Assembly (NCBI RefSeq): GCF_000177215.2
Contig: NZ_CM001368.1
Coordinates: 3,603,625-3,667,624 of the forward strand
Direction: 5' to 3'
DNA length: 64,000 bases
Source: Solidesulfovibrio carbinoliphilus subsp. oakridgensis
Lineage (GTDB): Bacteria > Desulfobacterota > Desulfovibrionia > Desulfovibrionales > Desulfovibrionaceae
In this document: in pieces, positions 42,380-53,247 of the stretch
How the letters are laid out: each line of letters begins with the position of its first letter
Numbering within the stretch: the first letter of the stretch is position 1
Notes under the pieces: model-generated
What the model was told of the DNA's origin: nothing
Seen by the model: only the letters and a program-made list of their open reading frames with translations
Database searches by the model: none
Position numbers and translations under genes: made by a program

Positions 42380-42712
42380 ATGGAAGCCAAAGCCATAGCC
42401 AAATTCATCCGCGTGTCGCCCCAGAAGGCGAGGCTCGTTGCCGCCAACATCCTTGGCCGTCCGGTCGAGGAGGCCATGAATATACTGAAGTTCACACCCA
42501 AGAAGTCGGCCAAGATCATCGGCAAAGTCCTGCACTCCGCCGTTGCCAATGCCGAACAGATCTCCGGGGTGGACATCGACAACCTTACGGTCAAACAGGT
42601 GATCGTCAATCCCGGGCCGACCTGGAAGCGCATCATGACGCGTTCCATGGGCCGCGCCTTCCGGATCGTCAAGCGCACGAGCCATATCACCGTCGTCGTG
42701 GCCGAGAATTAG
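42380..42712 (+). CDS. rplV: 50S ribosomal protein L22
   Basis: A 110-residue L22 with a long hairpin lining the exit tunnel; changes in its loop can give macrolide resistance. Family segments KFIRVSPQKARLVA and GRAFRIVKRTSHITVVV are present. The loop looks unaltered. It begins 29 bases after rpsS and is followed by rpsC after nine bases. Confidence 0.97.
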   Translation: MEAKAIAKFIRVSPQKARLVAANILGRPVEEAMNILKFTPKKSAKIIGKVLHSAVANAEQISGVDIDNLTVKQVIVNPGPTWKRIMTRSMGRAFRIVKRTSHITVVVAEN

Positions 42713-42721
42713 GAGCGACAC

Positions 42722-43363
42722 ATGGGCCAGAAAGTACATCCCTACGGGTTTCGGCTCGGGTACAACAAGAATTGGCTGTCCCGCTGGTTTTCCAAAAAGG
42801 ATTATCCCGCGTTCGTTTTCGAGGACAATCAGATTCGCAAGTTCGTGAAAAAGAACTTGTACCACGCCGGGATCTCGAAAATTGAAATCGAGCGGGCCGG
42901 GGGCAAGATCCGGTTGATCATCCACACCGCCCGTCCCGGCATCGTCATCGGCCGCAAGGGCACGGAGATCGAGAAGGTCCGCGGCGACCTCAAGCAGCGT
43001 TTCGGCCGCGAGTTCACGGTCGAGGTCAACGAGATCCGCCGCCCCGAGATCGACTCCCAGCTGGTGGCCGAGAACATCGCGCTGCAACTCGAGCGCCGCG
43101 TGGCCTTCCGCCGGGCCATGAAGCGTACGGTCGGCCTGTCGCGCAAGTTCGGCGCCGAGGGCATCAAGGTCTCCTGCGCCGGCCGCCTGGCCGGAGCGGA
43201 AATCGCCCGGTCCGAATGGTACCGCGACGGACGGGTGCCCCTGCAGACGCTTCGCGCCGACATCGATTACGGCTATGCCATCGCCAAGACCACATACGGC
43301 GTGATCGGCGTCAAGGTCTGGATTTTCAAAGGCGAGATTTTGGATCATGAGGTGGAAGCGTAA
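42722..43363 (+). CDS. rpsC: 30S ribosomal protein S3
   Basis: A 213-residue S3 at the mRNA entry channel. The KH-domain motif [14 protein letters not shown] and the N-terminal [17 protein letters not shown] are typical. GGAGCGAC precedes the ATG. Its last base is the first base of the rplP start codon (TAATG), indicating translational coupling. Confidence 0.98.
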   Translation: MGQKVHPYGFRLGYNKNWLSRWFSKKDYPAFVFEDNQIRKFVKKNLYHAGISKIEIERAGGKIRLIIHTARPGIVIGRKGTEIEKVRGDLKQRFGREFTVEVNEIRRPEIDSQLVAENIALQLERRVAFRRAMKRTVGLSRKFGAEGIKVSCAGRLAGAEIARSEWYRDGRVPLQTLRADIDYGYAIAKTTYGVIGVKVWIFKGEILDHEVEA

Positions 43364-43776
43364 TGTTGGCTCCCAAAAAAACCAAATTCCGCAAGATGCA
43401 GAAAGGCCGCCTGCGCGGCCCGGCCACCAAGGGCGCCTCCATCGACTTTGGCGACATCGGCATCAAGGCGCTTGAGCACGGCAAGCTGTCCAGCCAGCAG
43501 ATCGAGGCCGCCCGCGTGGCCATCATGCGCCACATCAAGCGCGGCGGAAAAGTCTGGATCCGCGTCTTTCCGGACCGGGTCAAGACCGAGAAGCCGGCCG
43601 AAGTGCGGCAGGGCAAAGGCAAAGGCGCGCCGGTCGGCTGGTTCGCCCCGGTCAAACCGGGCCGCGTGCTCTACGAGATCAAGGGCGTCGACCTGGCCAC
43701 GGCCAAGGAAGCGCTGACCCGGGCCCAGCACAAGCTGCCGATCAAGACCAAGATCGTGGCCAAGGAGGGCGTCTAG
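43363..43776 (+). CDS. rplP: 50S ribosomal protein L16
   Basis: A 137-residue L16 near the A-site tRNA elbow. It begins [16 protein letters not shown] and contains [17 protein letters not shown], both family hallmarks. It is coupled to rpsC by the one-base overlap, and rpmC follows after two bases. Confidence 0.98.
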   Translation: MLAPKKTKFRKMQKGRLRGPATKGASIDFGDIGIKALEHGKLSSQQIEAARVAIMRHIKRGGKVWIRVFPDRVKTEKPAEVRQGKGKGAPVGWFAPVKPGRVLYEIKGVDLATAKEALTRAQHKLPIKTKIVAKEGV

Positions 43777-43778
43777 CC

Positions 43779-43973
43779 ATGAAGACCGCTGAACTGCGCG
43801 AACTCGACGCCGAAGGCCTGGCCAAAAAGCTCGGCGAGACCCGCGAGGAGCTCTTCAAGCTGCGCTTCCAGCACGCCACGGCGCAGCTGGAAAAAACGCA
43901 CCGCCTGCGTCAGGTCCGCAAGGACATCGCGAGGCTCCTTACGGTGCAAAACGAAAAAAAGCGCCAAGCGTAA
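43779..43973 (+). CDS. rpmC: 50S ribosomal protein L29
   Basis: A 64-residue helical hairpin protein at the exit tunnel beside L23. It has the typical LGETREELFKLRFQHA segment and a C-terminal helix ending in KKRQA. It begins two bases after rplP. Confidence 0.96.
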   Translation: MKTAELRELDAEGLAKKLGETREELFKLRFQHATAQLEKTHRLRQVRKDIARLLTVQNEKKRQA

Positions 43974-43985
43974 TCGGGGTTCGCC

Positions 43986-44246
43986 ATGGAAGAACATAAA
44001 AGCAACCGTCGGGTTCTGACCGGTGTCGTGGTTTCCGACAAGGCCGACAAGACCATCGTGGTCATGGTCGAAACCCTGGTCAAGCATCCGCTGTATAAAA
44101 AATACATCCGTCGCCGCAAGAAGTTCATGGCCCACGATCCGCAAAACGACTGCGGCATGGGCGATACGGTCAGCATCATCGAACACCGTCCGCTGTCGGC
44201 CCGCAAGCGCTGGCACCTTGTGAAAATCATGGAAAAAGCGGTCTAG
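43986..44246 (+). CDS. rpsQ: 30S ribosomal protein S17
   Basis: An 86-residue OB-fold protein that binds 16S helices early in assembly. The conserved [16 protein letters not shown] and [15 protein letters not shown] are present, followed by [17 protein letters not shown]. It ends the S10-type group; rplN follows after ten bases with no promoter visible. Confidence 0.97.
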   Translation: MEEHKSNRRVLTGVVVSDKADKTIVVMVETLVKHPLYKKYIRRRKKFMAHDPQNDCGMGDTVSIIEHRPLSARKRWHLVKIMEKAV

Positions 44247-44256
44247 GAGCCAGGTC

Positions 44257-44625
44257 ATGATCCAGGTTGAAACCCAACTCGACGTGGCGGACAATTCCGG
44301 CGCCAAGAGAGTCCTCTGCATCAAGGTGCTCGGCGGCTCGCGCCGCCGGTACGCTTCGGTGGGCGACATCATCGTGGTGTCGGTCAAGGACGCCCTGCCC
44401 AATTCCAAGGTGAAAAAGGGCTCGGTGATGAAGGCCGTGGTGGTGCGGACGAAAAAGGAAGTCGGGCGTCCCGACGGCTCCTACATCAAGTTCGACTCCA
44501 ATTCCGCCGTCCTCTTGTCCGCCCAGGGCGAGCCCGTCGGCACCCGCATCTTCGGACCGGTGGCCAGGGAACTGCGGCAGAAAAACTTCATGAAAATCGT
44601 GTCGCTGGCGCCTGAAGTCCTGTAG
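44257..44625 (+). CDS. rplN: 50S ribosomal protein L14
   Basis: A 122-residue L14 at the subunit interface. It begins [19 protein letters not shown] and contains [19 protein letters not shown], the family core. GGAGCC precedes the ATG. It is the first gene of the spc-type group. Confidence 0.98.
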   Translation: MIQVETQLDVADNSGAKRVLCIKVLGGSRRRYASVGDIIVVSVKDALPNSKVKKGSVMKAVVVRTKKEVGRPDGSYIKFDSNSAVLLSAQGEPVGTRIFGPVARELRQKNFMKIVSLAPEVL

Positions 44626-44654
44626 GACTTACGCACCGCGCCAACGGGGACGCC

Positions 44655-44978
44655 ATGAAAACGTATCGGATACGCAAAGACGACAAGGTGATGGTCACCG
44701 CCGGCAAGGACAAGGGCAAGGTGGGCAAGGTGCTCAAGATCCTGCCCAAGAAGAATGCCGTGCTGGTGGAAAAGGTCAACATGGTCAAGCGCCACACCAA
44801 GGCCAATCCCTACGCCAAGATCGCGGGCGGGATTGTCGAAAAGGAATCCCCGCTTGACATCTCGAACGTCGCGCTTTTGTGCGACGCCTGCGCCAAGCCG
44901 ACCAAGGTCGGCTACAAAGAGACCGCAGACGGCAAAAAGGTGCGCTTCTGCAAGAAGTGCAACCACGAAATCGCTTGA
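44655..44978 (+). CDS. rplX: 50S ribosomal protein L24, zinc-ribbon form
   Basis: A 107-residue L24 with the KOW motif [20 protein letters not shown] near the N-terminus. Residues C76, C79, C99 and C102 form two CxxC pairs, so this is the cysteine-containing zinc-binding version. It initiates 50S assembly. It lies 29 bases after rplN. Confidence 0.97.
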   Translation: MKTYRIRKDDKVMVTAGKDKGKVGKVLKILPKKNAVLVEKVNMVKRHTKANPYAKIAGGIVEKESPLDISNVALLCDACAKPTKVGYKETADGKKVRFCKKCNHEIA

Positions 44979-44994
44979 GTTAAAAGGAAACGGT

Positions 44995-45534
44995 ATGACC
45001 CGCCTGGAACAAATTTATGCCGAGAAGGTAGCCCCGGAGCTGAAAAAGGAGTTCGGGTACACCTCCAGCATGCAAATCCCCCGGCTTTCCTTCATTTCGC
45101 TCAACATGGGTTTGGGCGAAGCGAGCAACAACAATAAGCTCATCGAGGAAGCCGTGGTTGAGTTGACCGCCATCTCCGGACAGAAGGCCGTGGTGACCCG
45201 GGCCAGGAAGTCCATTGCGGCGTTCAAGCTCCGGGAGGGCATGCCGGTGGGGTGTCGCGTGACGCTGCGCCGGGAACGGATGTGGGACTTCCTGGACAAA
45301 CTGATCAATTTTTCCCTGCCTCGGGTCCGCGACTTTCGCGGCGTGCCCGACCGCGGGTTCGACGGACGCGGCAATTTTACCCTCGGCATCCGGGAGCACA
45401 CGATTTTTCCGGAAATCAACGTGGATCGCGTCGAACACGTCAAGGGCATGAACGTTACCATCGTCACAACGGCCCGGGCCGACAAGGAGGGCAAGATGTT
45501 TCTCGACCTCCTCGGCATGCCGTTTAAAAAGTAA
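44995..45534 (+). CDS. rplE: 50S ribosomal protein L5
   Basis: A 179-residue L5 that binds 5S rRNA and the P-site tRNA. The start at 44995 follows AAAGGAAACG. Family segments [20 protein letters not shown] and the [17 protein letters not shown] region are present. It precedes rpsZ by 11 bases. Confidence 0.98.
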   Translation: MTRLEQIYAEKVAPELKKEFGYTSSMQIPRLSFISLNMGLGEASNNNKLIEEAVVELTAISGQKAVVTRARKSIAAFKLREGMPVGCRVTLRRERMWDFLDKLINFSLPRVRDFRGVPDRGFDGRGNFTLGIREHTIFPEINVDRVEHVKGMNVTIVTTARADKEGKMFLDLLGMPFKK

Positions 45535-45545
45535 GGAGAACGGCC

Positions 45546-45731
45546 GTGGCCCGTAAATCGTTGAGGGTGAAAGCCAGCCGCAAGCCGAAGTTTTCCACCA
45601 GAGCGTATAACCGCTGTCCCATCTGCGGTCGTCCCAGGGCGTTTCTGCGCAAGTTCGGCGTGTGCCGTATTTGCTTCCGTAACATGTCGCTGACCGGTGA
45701 GATGCCCGGTGTGCGCAAGTCGAGCTGGTAG
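45546..45731 (+). CDS. rpsZ: 30S ribosomal protein S14, type Z (zinc)
   Basis: A 61-residue short S14 starting at GTG. Cysteines C24, C27, C40 and C43 ([15 protein letters not shown]) bind zinc, so it is the type Z form and not the longer cysteine-free form. It sits in the 30S head near the A site. AAGGAG precedes the start. Confidence 0.97.
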   Translation: MARKSLRVKASRKPKFSTRAYNRCPICGRPRAFLRKFGVCRICFRNMSLTGEMPGVRKSSW

Positions 45732-45746
45732 CAAGGAGAGGACGCC

Positions 45747-46130
45747 ATGTCGGTGACCGACCCCATTTCGGACATGCTGACCCGTATACGCAACGCCCAT
45801 CGGGCCCTGCACGCGGATCTGGCTTTTCCGGCCTCGAAACTCAAGGCCGCTATTGCCGTCATATTAAAGGACGAAGGCTATATCGCCGATTTTTCCGTGA
45901 GCGAAGCAAGCCTGTCCATCAACCTGAAGTACCAGGGCGGCAAGCCGCTCATCTCCGGACTCAAAAGGATCAGCAAGCCCGGCCGGCGTGTCTACGTCGG
46001 AGCCGAGGCCATCCCCAAAGTCCAAAACGGCCTGGGCATCAGCATCCTGTCCACCTCTCGGGGGATCCTCGAAGGCGGCAAGGCCCGGGAGCTCAATGTC
46101 GGCGGCGAGCTCCTGTGCGAAATCTGGTAA
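45747..46130 (+). CDS. rpsH: 30S ribosomal protein S8
   Basis: A 127-residue S8 that binds the central domain of 16S rRNA. It begins [15 protein letters not shown] and ends in [20 protein letters not shown], both family hallmarks. In E. coli it represses the spc operon by binding the rplE region. AAGGAGAGG precedes the ATG. Confidence 0.98.
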   Translation: MSVTDPISDMLTRIRNAHRALHADLAFPASKLKAAIAVILKDEGYIADFSVSEASLSINLKYQGGKPLISGLKRISKPGRRVYVGAEAIPKVQNGLGISILSTSRGILEGGKARELNVGGELLCEIW

Positions 46131-46155
46131 GAAGACAAGTCGCGGAGAAGATGTC

Positions 46156-46695
46156 ATGTCCAGGATAGGCAAACGCGAAATCGAGCTTCCCTCCGGCGTG
46201 TCCGTCGAGGTGGCTCCCGAGGCGGTGACGGTCAAAGGCCCCAAAGGCCAGCTGACCACGCCGACCCATCCCAAGATCGTCTACGCGGTGACGGACGGCA
46301 AGGTCCAGCTGACCCGGGTCGATGAGACCCGCATGGCCCGGGCCCAGCACGGCCTGCGCCGCACGCTTCTGGCCAATCTGGTCGAAGGCGTGAGCAAAGG
46401 GTTCAGCAAGACGCTCGAAGTCATCGGCGTCGGCTACAAGGTGGCGGCCTCGGCCGACACCGTGACCTTAAACGTCGGCTACTCGCACCCGGTGGACTTC
46501 AAGCTCCCGGCCGGGATCGAGGCCAAGGTCGAAGGAAACAAGCTCATCTTGTCCGGAATCGACAAGATCGTGCTTGGCGAGACCGCGGCCCGGATCCGCC
46601 GCGTGCGGCCGCCCGAGCCGTTCAAAGGCAAGGGCATCAAATACGACACCGAAGTCATTCGTCGCAAAGCCGGCAAGTCCGGCGGCAAGAAATAG
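46156..46695 (+). CDS. rplF: 50S ribosomal protein L6
   Basis: A 179-residue L6 near the factor-binding site. It begins MSRIGKREIELPSGV, has the internal duplicated fold, and ends with the RRVRPPEPFKGKGIKYD segment typical of L6. The start at 46156 is the ATG following AGAAGATGTC. rplR follows after nine bases. Confidence 0.98.
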   Translation: MSRIGKREIELPSGVSVEVAPEAVTVKGPKGQLTTPTHPKIVYAVTDGKVQLTRVDETRMARAQHGLRRTLLANLVEGVSKGFSKTLEVIGVGYKVAASADTVTLNVGYSHPVDFKLPAGIEAKVEGNKLILSGIDKIVLGETAARIRRVRPPEPFKGKGIKYDTEVIRRKAGKSGGKK

Positions 46696-46704
46696 GGACC
46701 GCAT

Positions 46705-47064
46705 ATGAAGATGACCAAGACCCTGGCGCGCGCGCGCCGGAAAGTCCGCATCCGCAAGAAGCTGGCCGGCACGGCTGAGCGTCCCCGTCTGGTCGTGTAC
46801 CGGTCCAACCGGCACATCTACGCCCAGGTGATCGACGACCTCACCGGCCAGACGTTGGTGTCTTCCTCGAGCCAGACCCTGTCCAAGGCAGGGGAAGCGC
46901 TCAAGGCCGACAAGGACGCCGCCGCCAAGGTCGGCAAGGATCTGGCGCAAAAGGCCCTGGAACGCAATATCGAAGCCGTGGTGTTCGACCGCAACGGCTA
47001 CATTTACCACGGCAGGATTCAAGCCCTCGCCGACGGAGCCCGGGATGGCGGCCTTAAATTCTAA
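46705..47064 (+). CDS. rplR: 50S ribosomal protein L18
   Basis: A 119-residue L18 that binds 5S rRNA with L5. It contains [19 protein letters not shown] and [20 protein letters not shown], as expected. The N-terminus is Lys/Arg rich. rpsE starts 19 bases after its stop. Confidence 0.97.
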   Translation: MKMTKTLARARRKVRIRKKLAGTAERPRLVVYRSNRHIYAQVIDDLTGQTLVSSSSQTLSKAGEALKADKDAAAKVGKDLAQKALERNIEAVVFDRNGYIYHGRIQALADGARDGGLKF

Positions 47065-47083
47065 GCGCGGGAAGGAAGACGGC

Positions 47084-47578
<495 letters not shown>

Positions 47579-47589
47579 GGAATTCCGCC

Positions 47590-47769
47590 ATGGCAACCAT
47601 TACCGTCAAGCTGGCCCGCAGCCGCTACGGCAATACGCCCAAGCAGCGGGGAACCCTGGCCGCCCTGGGTCTCAAGAAAATCCATCAGGAACGATCCTAC
47701 GAGAAGACCGACACCGTTGTCGGCATGATCGCCAAGGTCAAGCACCTGGTCGAGGTGACCGAGTCATGA
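47590..47769 (+). CDS. rpmD: 50S ribosomal protein L30
   Basis: A 59-residue L30, short enough to be missed by a 60-residue cutoff. It reads TITVKLARSRYGNTPKQR, then ALGLKKIHQERSYEKTDTV, the normal L30 core. The start follows AAGGAATTCCGCC, and its stop overlaps the rplO start as ATGA. Its place between rpsE and rplO is the standard spc order. Confidence 0.96.
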   Translation: MATITVKLARSRYGNTPKQRGTLAALGLKKIHQERSYEKTDTVVGMIAKVKHLVEVTES

Positions 47770-48245
47770 AGCTGCACGAACTCTACCCCTTCCCCGAGGA
47801 GCGGGTCAATCGCAAGCGCATCGGCCGCGGCCGGGCCACCGGCCAGGGCTGCACCGCGGGCAAGGGCAACAAGGGCCAGAACGCCCGGGCGGGTGTGAGC
47901 GAACGCCCCTGGTTCGAAGGCGGCCAGATGCCGCTGGCTCGCCGGCTGCCCAAGCGCGGCTTCAAGAACTACCCGTTCAAGGTGGTCTACCAGCCGCTGA
48001 ACCTGGATCGCCTGCTGGAGGCTTTCGCCGGCCAGGACGCCATCAGCCTGGACGACATCTACGAACGCGGCCTGGCCAAGGCCGGGGCTCTGGTCAAGAT
48101 CCTCTCCCAGGGGGAAGTCGCCGCCGCGGTCACGGTCGAGGCCCACCGCTTCAGCGCCAAGGCCCTGGAGAAGATCGCCGCCGCCGGCGGCAAGGCCGTC
48201 ACCCTCGGCGCCGTCGAATCCGGCGACGAAACCCCAACCGAATAA
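47766..48245 (+). CDS. rplO: 50S ribosomal protein L15
   Basis: A 159-residue late-assembly L15. The glycine-rich N-terminal arm RIGRGRATGQGCTAGKGNKG and the FEGGQMPLARRLPKRGF segment are typical. It is coupled to rpmD by an ATGA overlap and precedes secY by 11 bases, as in most spc operons. Confidence 0.98.
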   Translation: MKLHELYPFPEERVNRKRIGRGRATGQGCTAGKGNKGQNARAGVSERPWFEGGQMPLARRLPKRGFKNYPFKVVYQPLNLDRLLEAFAGQDAISLDDIYERGLAKAGALVKILSQGEVAAAVTVEAHRFSAKALEKIAAAGGKAVTLGAVESGDETPTE

Positions 48246-48256
48246 CGGAAGTCAAC

Positions 48257-49570
48257 GTGGCCCTTACCGGAGTCGAAAACCTGGCCCGTCTGCCGGAGCT
48301 GAAACGAAAGCTCCTCTGGACCTTCCTGCTCGTGGCCGTCTACCGCATCGGGGTGCACGTGCCCGTGCCCGGCGTGGATTCGGCCGCCTTGGCGGATTTT
48401 TTCGAGAGCGCCAAGAATACGCTGTTTGGCCTGTTCGACATGTTCTCCGGCGGAGGGCTCCGAAACCTTTCCATCTTCGCCCTGGGGATCATGCCCTACA
48501 TCTCCGCCTCCATCATCATCCAGCTGCTGACGGTCGTCAGCCCCGAGCTGGCCAAGATGCAGAAGGAGGAGGGCGCGGCCGGCCGCAAGAAGATCACCCA
48601 GTACACCCGCTACGGCACGGTGCTGATCGCCGTCATCCAGGGCTTCGGCATTGCCGTGGGCCTGGAGAGCATGGCCAGCCCCACGGGCGCGCCGGTAGTG
48701 CTCATGTCTGGCTGGGCCTTCCGTCTGATGACCATCATCACGCTTGCCGCAGGCACGGTCTTTCTCATGTGGCTTGGCGAGCAGATGACCGAGAAGGGCA
48801 TCGGCAACGGCATCTCCATGATCATCTACGCCGGTATCGTGGCCGGCCTGCCGCGGGCGGTCCTCTCGACCATCGACCTCGTGAAGGCCGGGGAGCTGTC
48901 GCTCTTTGTCCTGCTCCTGATCGGGGCACTCATGATCGGGGTCCTTTACGCCATCGTCTTCATGGAGCGCGGCCAGCGGCGCATCCCCATCCAGTACGCC
49001 AAACGGATGGTCGGGCGGAAGATGTACGGCGGGCAGACCACCCATTTGCCGCTTCGGGTCAACACGGCCGGCGTCATTCCGCCGATCTTTGCCTCCTCGA
49101 TCCTGCTTTTCCCGGCCACCCTCGGGGAATTCTCCCATGTGCCGTGGCTCAAAAGCGTTGCCTCGTTTTTCAGTCCCCAGACCATGACCTACAACGTCGT
49201 GTTCGTGGCCCTGATCGTGTTCTTCTGCTATTTCTACACGGCCATCATCTTTGATCCGGCCGACATCGCGGAGAACATCCGCAAGCAGGGCGGTTTCATC
49301 CCGGGCATCCGGCCCGGGGCCAAGACCAAGGAATACATCGACAAGGTTCTGGCCAGGATCACGCTCTGGGGTTCGCTCTACATATCCGTTGTCTGCGTCT
49401 TGCCCATGGTCCTTATCCAACAGTTCAACGTGCCGTTCTATTTCGGCGGCACGTCGCTTCTGATCGTGGTCGGCGTGGCCATGGACTTCATGTCGCAGAT
49501 CGAGTCTTACCTGATTTCCCGTCAGTATGAAGGTCTCATGCAGAAGGGGAGAATCAAGGGCAGGCAATAG
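48257..49570 (+). CDS. secY: Protein translocase subunit SecY
   Basis: A 437-residue channel protein of the Sec translocon, with ten hydrophobic helices, starting at GTG. Recognisable segments are GVHVPVPGVDSAAL, NLSIFALGIMPYISASIIIQLL and the cytoplasmic loops RRIPIQYAKRMVGRKMYGGQ and GGFIPGIRPGAKTKEYID, which contact SecA and ribosomes. It is followed by map after two bases. Confidence 0.98.
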   Translation: MALTGVENLARLPELKRKLLWTFLLVAVYRIGVHVPVPGVDSAALADFFESAKNTLFGLFDMFSGGGLRNLSIFALGIMPYISASIIIQLLTVVSPELAKMQKEEGAAGRKKITQYTRYGTVLIAVIQGFGIAVGLESMASPTGAPVVLMSGWAFRLMTIITLAAGTVFLMWLGEQMTEKGIGNGISMIIYAGIVAGLPRAVLSTIDLVKAGELSLFVLLLIGALMIGVLYAIVFMERGQRRIPIQYAKRMVGRKMYGGQTTHLPLRVNTAGVIPPIFASSILLFPATLGEFSHVPWLKSVASFFSPQTMTYNVVFVALIVFFCYFYTAIIFDPADIAENIRKQGGFIPGIRPGAKTKEYIDKVLARITLWGSLYISVVCVLPMVLIQQFNVPFYFGGTSLLIVVGVAMDFMSQIESYLISRQYEGLMQKGRIKGRQ

Positions 49571-49572
49571 CG

Positions 49573-50340
49573 TTGAAAAAGGTCAGGGGGATTTTCCTCA
49601 AAAACGACCTTGAAATCGCTTCCATGCGCGAAGCCGGCCGCATTGTGGCCATCATTTTGCGCGAATTGCGGGAAGCGGTCAAGCCCGGGGTCAAGACCAT
49701 GGTCTTTGAGGAAATCGCGCGCAAGCGGTGCGACGATTTCAAGGTGAAGCCGGCCTTTCTCGGCATGTACGGCTTCCCCTATGCCCTGTGCTGCTCGGTC
49801 AATGAAGAAGTGGTGCACGGGTTCCCCTCGGAACGCGTGCTGGTCGACGGGGATCTGGTCAGCTTCGACATGGGGGTGGTCTACGACGGGTTCTACGGGG
49901 ACTCGGCCACCACGGTCCCGGTCGGGGCAGTCAACGGCGACCGGGAGAAGCTCCTGCGGGTGACCAAGGAGTCGCTCGAAGCCGGGATTGCCGAAGCCCG
50001 GGCCGGCAACGACCTGTACGACATTTCGCGAGCCGTGCAGAAATATGTTGAAGAGCATGGCCTGAGTGTTGTAAGACGATTTGTTGGGCACGGCATCGGG
50101 AGGAAACTCCACGAAAAGCCGGAGATCCCCAATTTCGAGCCCAAGGGGGCACCCCGGGTCCCGCTTTTGCCCGGAATGGTGCTGGCCATTGAACCCATGG
50201 TGACTGCCGGCGGACCGGACGTCGAAGTGCTGTCCGACAATTGGACGGCCGTGACCAAGGACCGCAGCCTGTCCGCCCATTTCGAGCATACGGTGGCTGT
50301 GACCAAAAACGGTCCTCGGATTTTAAGCCTGGCTGATTGA
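49573..50340 (+). CDS. map: Type I methionine aminopeptidase
   Basis: A 255-residue enzyme removing initiator methionine. It starts at TTG. Metal ligands are in [18 protein letters not shown] (two Asp), [12 protein letters not shown] (His), AIEPMVT (Glu) and FEHTVAV (Glu). It overlaps no gene but begins two bases after secY; adk, often found between the two, is missing here. Confidence 0.97.
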   Translation: MKKVRGIFLKNDLEIASMREAGRIVAIILRELREAVKPGVKTMVFEEIARKRCDDFKVKPAFLGMYGFPYALCCSVNEEVVHGFPSERVLVDGDLVSFDMGVVYDGFYGDSATTVPVGAVNGDREKLLRVTKESLEAGIAEARAGNDLYDISRAVQKYVEEHGLSVVRRFVGHGIGRKLHEKPEIPNFEPKGAPRVPLLPGMVLAIEPMVTAGGPDVEVLSDNWTAVTKDRSLSAHFEHTVAVTKNGPRILSLAD

Positions 50341-50396
50341 CGCGGCGGACGCCACGGGCGCCTGCCGTTGCCGTCGCCAGGAGACGGAGCAACAAG

Positions 50397-50510
50397 ATGA
50401 AAGTGAAACCCTCGGTCAAAAAACTTTGTCCCAAGTGCAAAGTCATCCGGCGCCACGGCGTAGTGCGGGTGATCTGCGAGAACCCCCGGCACAAACAGCG
50501 CCAGGGATAA
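50397..50510 (+). CDS. rpmJ: 50S ribosomal protein L36
   Basis: A 37-residue L36, too short for most ORF lists. It begins [14 protein letters not shown] and has zinc ligands C11, C14, C27 and H32, so it is the zinc-binding form. AGGAGACGGAG precedes the ATG. It lies between map and rpsM; infA, a common neighbour, is absent. Confidence 0.96.
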   Translation: MKVKPSVKKLCPKCKVIRRHGVVRVICENPRHKQRQG

Positions 50511-50522
50511 CGGAGGAACGTC

Positions 50523-50894
50523 GTGGCCAGAATCGCGGGAGTCGACCTTCCGAAGAACAAGCGGATGGATATCGCGCTGACCTACATTTACGGAATCGGC
50601 CGGACAACGGCCCTTCGTATCCTTGAGGTGACCGGCGTCGATTGGACCAAGAATTCGGACGCCCTCAGCCCTGAGGAAACCAACACCATCCGCAAGGAAA
50701 TCGAGGCCAACCACAAGGTCGAGGGCGATTTGCGGCGTGATGTGACCGCCAATATCAAGCGCCTCATGGACATCGGCTGCTTTCGTGGCCTGCGCCACCG
50801 CCGCGGGCTGCCCTGCCGCGGCCAGCGCACCCACACCAATGCACGCACCCGCAAGGGCCCGCGTCGCGGCGTGATGGCCAAGAAAAAGAAGTAG
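50523..50894 (+). CDS. rpsM: 30S ribosomal protein S13
   Basis: A 123-residue S13 in the 30S head, contacting P-site tRNA and the large subunit. It starts at GTG with GGAGG upstream. It begins [20 protein letters not shown] and ends in the basic [15 protein letters not shown] tail. It opens the alpha-type group. Confidence 0.98.
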   Translation: MARIAGVDLPKNKRMDIALTYIYGIGRTTALRILEVTGVDWTKNSDALSPEETNTIRKEIEANHKVEGDLRRDVTANIKRLMDIGCFRGLRHRRGLPCRGQRTHTNARTRKGPRRGVMAKKKK

Positions 50895-50900
50895 ATGATG

Positions 50901-50924
50901 CCGGCGCCCGGCAACGGGCGCCGG
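50901..50924. promoter_or_regulatory. Hairpin between rpsM and rpsK
   Basis: A perfect 10-bp G/C stem CCGGCGCCCG / CGGGCGCCGG with a GCAA tetraloop (a GNRA loop), six bases after the rpsM stop. It has no T-tract; a processing or regulatory RNA structure is likely. Confidence 0.6.
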
Positions 50925-50971
50925 AGCTAACCCGGTAAAATGCCCGACTCGGGCTTTCTGGAGATACGCGT

Positions 50972-51358
50972 ATGGCGAAACCGCGCCGCACCGGCAAAAA
51001 GGAACGGAAGAATATTCCCGTGGGAGTTGCCCACATCCAGGCCACGTTCAACAATACCATCGTGACCTTCACCGATCAGAAGGGCAACGTGGTCAGCTGG
51101 GCCACCTCCGGCGGAGCGGGATTCAAGGGGTCGCGCAAGTCCACCCCGTTCGCCGCCCAGGTCGCCGCCGAGAATGCCGCGCGCAAGGCCCAGGAAAACG
51201 GTATGCGCACCGTCGGTATTCTGGTCAAGGGTCCGGGCTCCGGCCGTGAGGCGGCCATGCGCGCCATCCACAACGCCGGATTCAAGGTCAGCTTCATCCG
51301 CGACATCACGCCCATCCCCCACAACGGCTGTCGCCCGCCCAAACGGCGTCGCGTCTAG
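50972..51358 (+). CDS. rpsK: 30S ribosomal protein S11
   Basis: A 128-residue S11 of the platform, contacting mRNA at the E site. Family core [18 protein letters not shown] and [20 protein letters not shown]-type C-terminus (here [15 protein letters not shown]) are present. It is framed by RNA hairpins on both sides. Confidence 0.98.
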   Translation: MAKPRRTGKKERKNIPVGVAHIQATFNNTIVTFTDQKGNVVSWATSGGAGFKGSRKSTPFAAQVAAENAARKAQENGMRTVGILVKGPGSGREAAMRAIHNAGFKVSFIRDITPIPHNGCRPPKRRRV

Positions 51359-51370
51359 TGCGAAGTGCGT

Positions 51371-51432
51371 CCGGCGGGCTGCGCCGGCGGCAACATGGTG
51401 ATTGAAAGGCCAGGCCTCGACGCGAGGCCTGG
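51371..51432. promoter_or_regulatory. Two tandem hairpins in the rpsK-rpsD gap
   Basis: The first stem CCGGCG / CGCCGG spans 51371-51387; the second, CCAGGCCTCG / CGAGGCCTGG with loop ACG, spans 51410-51432. They sit in a 186-base gap, the largest within the ribosomal block, just ahead of the gene for S4, the known autoregulator of alpha operons. Regulation through them is inference. Confidence 0.55.
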
Positions 51433-51544
51433 ATTGTTATTCGGTTCGCCGCGGGGCCAACGGCCGGCCCGCTTGGACGAAACGGACAGATAGCGGGACC
51501 GCGCCAGCGCGCGACGGACCGCGGCACACGGAGGAGGAACTACC

Positions 51545-52171
<627 letters not shown>

Positions 52172-52203
52172 TCGGCAAAGTACGCTTTGCATAAGGTGAC
52201 GCC

Positions 52204-53247
52204 ATGTTGATTCGTAACGGCCAAAGGCTCATCAACTCCCGCAACTGGACCGAACTGGTCAAGCCGGAAAAGCTCGAGAAGGACCCCGGCGCCACGGACA
52301 CGTTCGGCCGGTTTGTCTGCGAGCCCCTGGAACGTGGATTCGGCACGACCCTCGGCAATGCGCTGCGGCGCGTGCTGTTGTCCTCCCTGCAGGGCGCGGC
52401 CATCGTGGCCGCCCGCATCGAGGGAGTGCAGCACGAATTCTCGACCATTCCGGGCGTCATCGAGGATGTGACCGAGATCATCCTCAACCTCAAGCAGGTC
52501 CGCCTGGCCATGACCACCGAGGACCCCCAGCGCCTGACCTTGTTCGCCAACCAGAAGGGCGAAGTCCTGGCCAGCGCCATCCAGGGCAACCAGAACGTCA
52601 CGGTCTTAAGCGACGATGTGCTGATCGCCACCCTGTCCGAGGACCGCGATTTCCGCATCGACCTCGAGGTCCGCATGGGCAAGGGCTATGTCCCGGCCGA
52701 CATGCACGAGGGACTGGATTCCGAGATCGGGCTCATTCTGCTCGATTCCAGCTTCTCGCCGGTCAAGAAGGTGGCCTATACCATCGAGCAGGCCCGTGTC
52801 GGTCAGATGACCAACTACGACAAGCTCGTGCTCGAGGTCGGCACCGACGGTTCCATCTCGCCCGATGACGCCATCTCCTACAGCGCCAAGATCCTCAAGG
52901 ACCAGCTCACGGTCTTCATCAATTTCGACGAGAAGGAATCCGAAGCGGACAAGGCGCGCCGCCGTGACGACATCGAACTCAATCCCAGCCTGTTTAAGAG
53001 CATCGACGAGCTTGAGCTTTCCGTGCGCGCCACCAACTGCCTCAAATCCGCCAACATCCAGACCGTTGGCGAGCTGATGCAGAAAACCGAAAACGAGATG
53101 CTCAAGACCAAGAACTTCGGCAAGAAATCCCTTGAGGAAATCCGCCGGGTCCTTGAGGACATGGGCCTTGAATTCGGCATGCGCATCGAGAACTTCGAAC
53201 AAAAATACCAGGAATGGCTGAAGAGGAAGCAGGTCGATGAGACATAA
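52204..53247 (+). CDS. rpoA: RNA polymerase alpha subunit
   Basis: A 347-residue alpha subunit. The N-terminal dimerisation domain carries [20 protein letters not shown]. The C-terminal domain, from about 270, holds [16 protein letters not shown] and [17 protein letters not shown], which bind UP elements and activators. It overlaps rplQ by 11 bases, suggesting translational coupling. Confidence 0.98.
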   Translation: MLIRNGQRLINSRNWTELVKPEKLEKDPGATDTFGRFVCEPLERGFGTTLGNALRRVLLSSLQGAAIVAARIEGVQHEFSTIPGVIEDVTEIILNLKQVRLAMTTEDPQRLTLFANQKGEVLASAIQGNQNVTVLSDDVLIATLSEDRDFRIDLEVRMGKGYVPADMHEGLDSEIGLILLDSSFSPVKKVAYTIEQARVGQMTNYDKLVLEVGTDGSISPDDAISYSAKILKDQLTVFINFDEKESEADKARRRDDIELNPSLFKSIDELELSVRATNCLKSANIQTVGELMQKTENEMLKTKNFGKKSLEEIRRVLEDMGLEFGMRIENFEQKYQEWLKRKQVDET

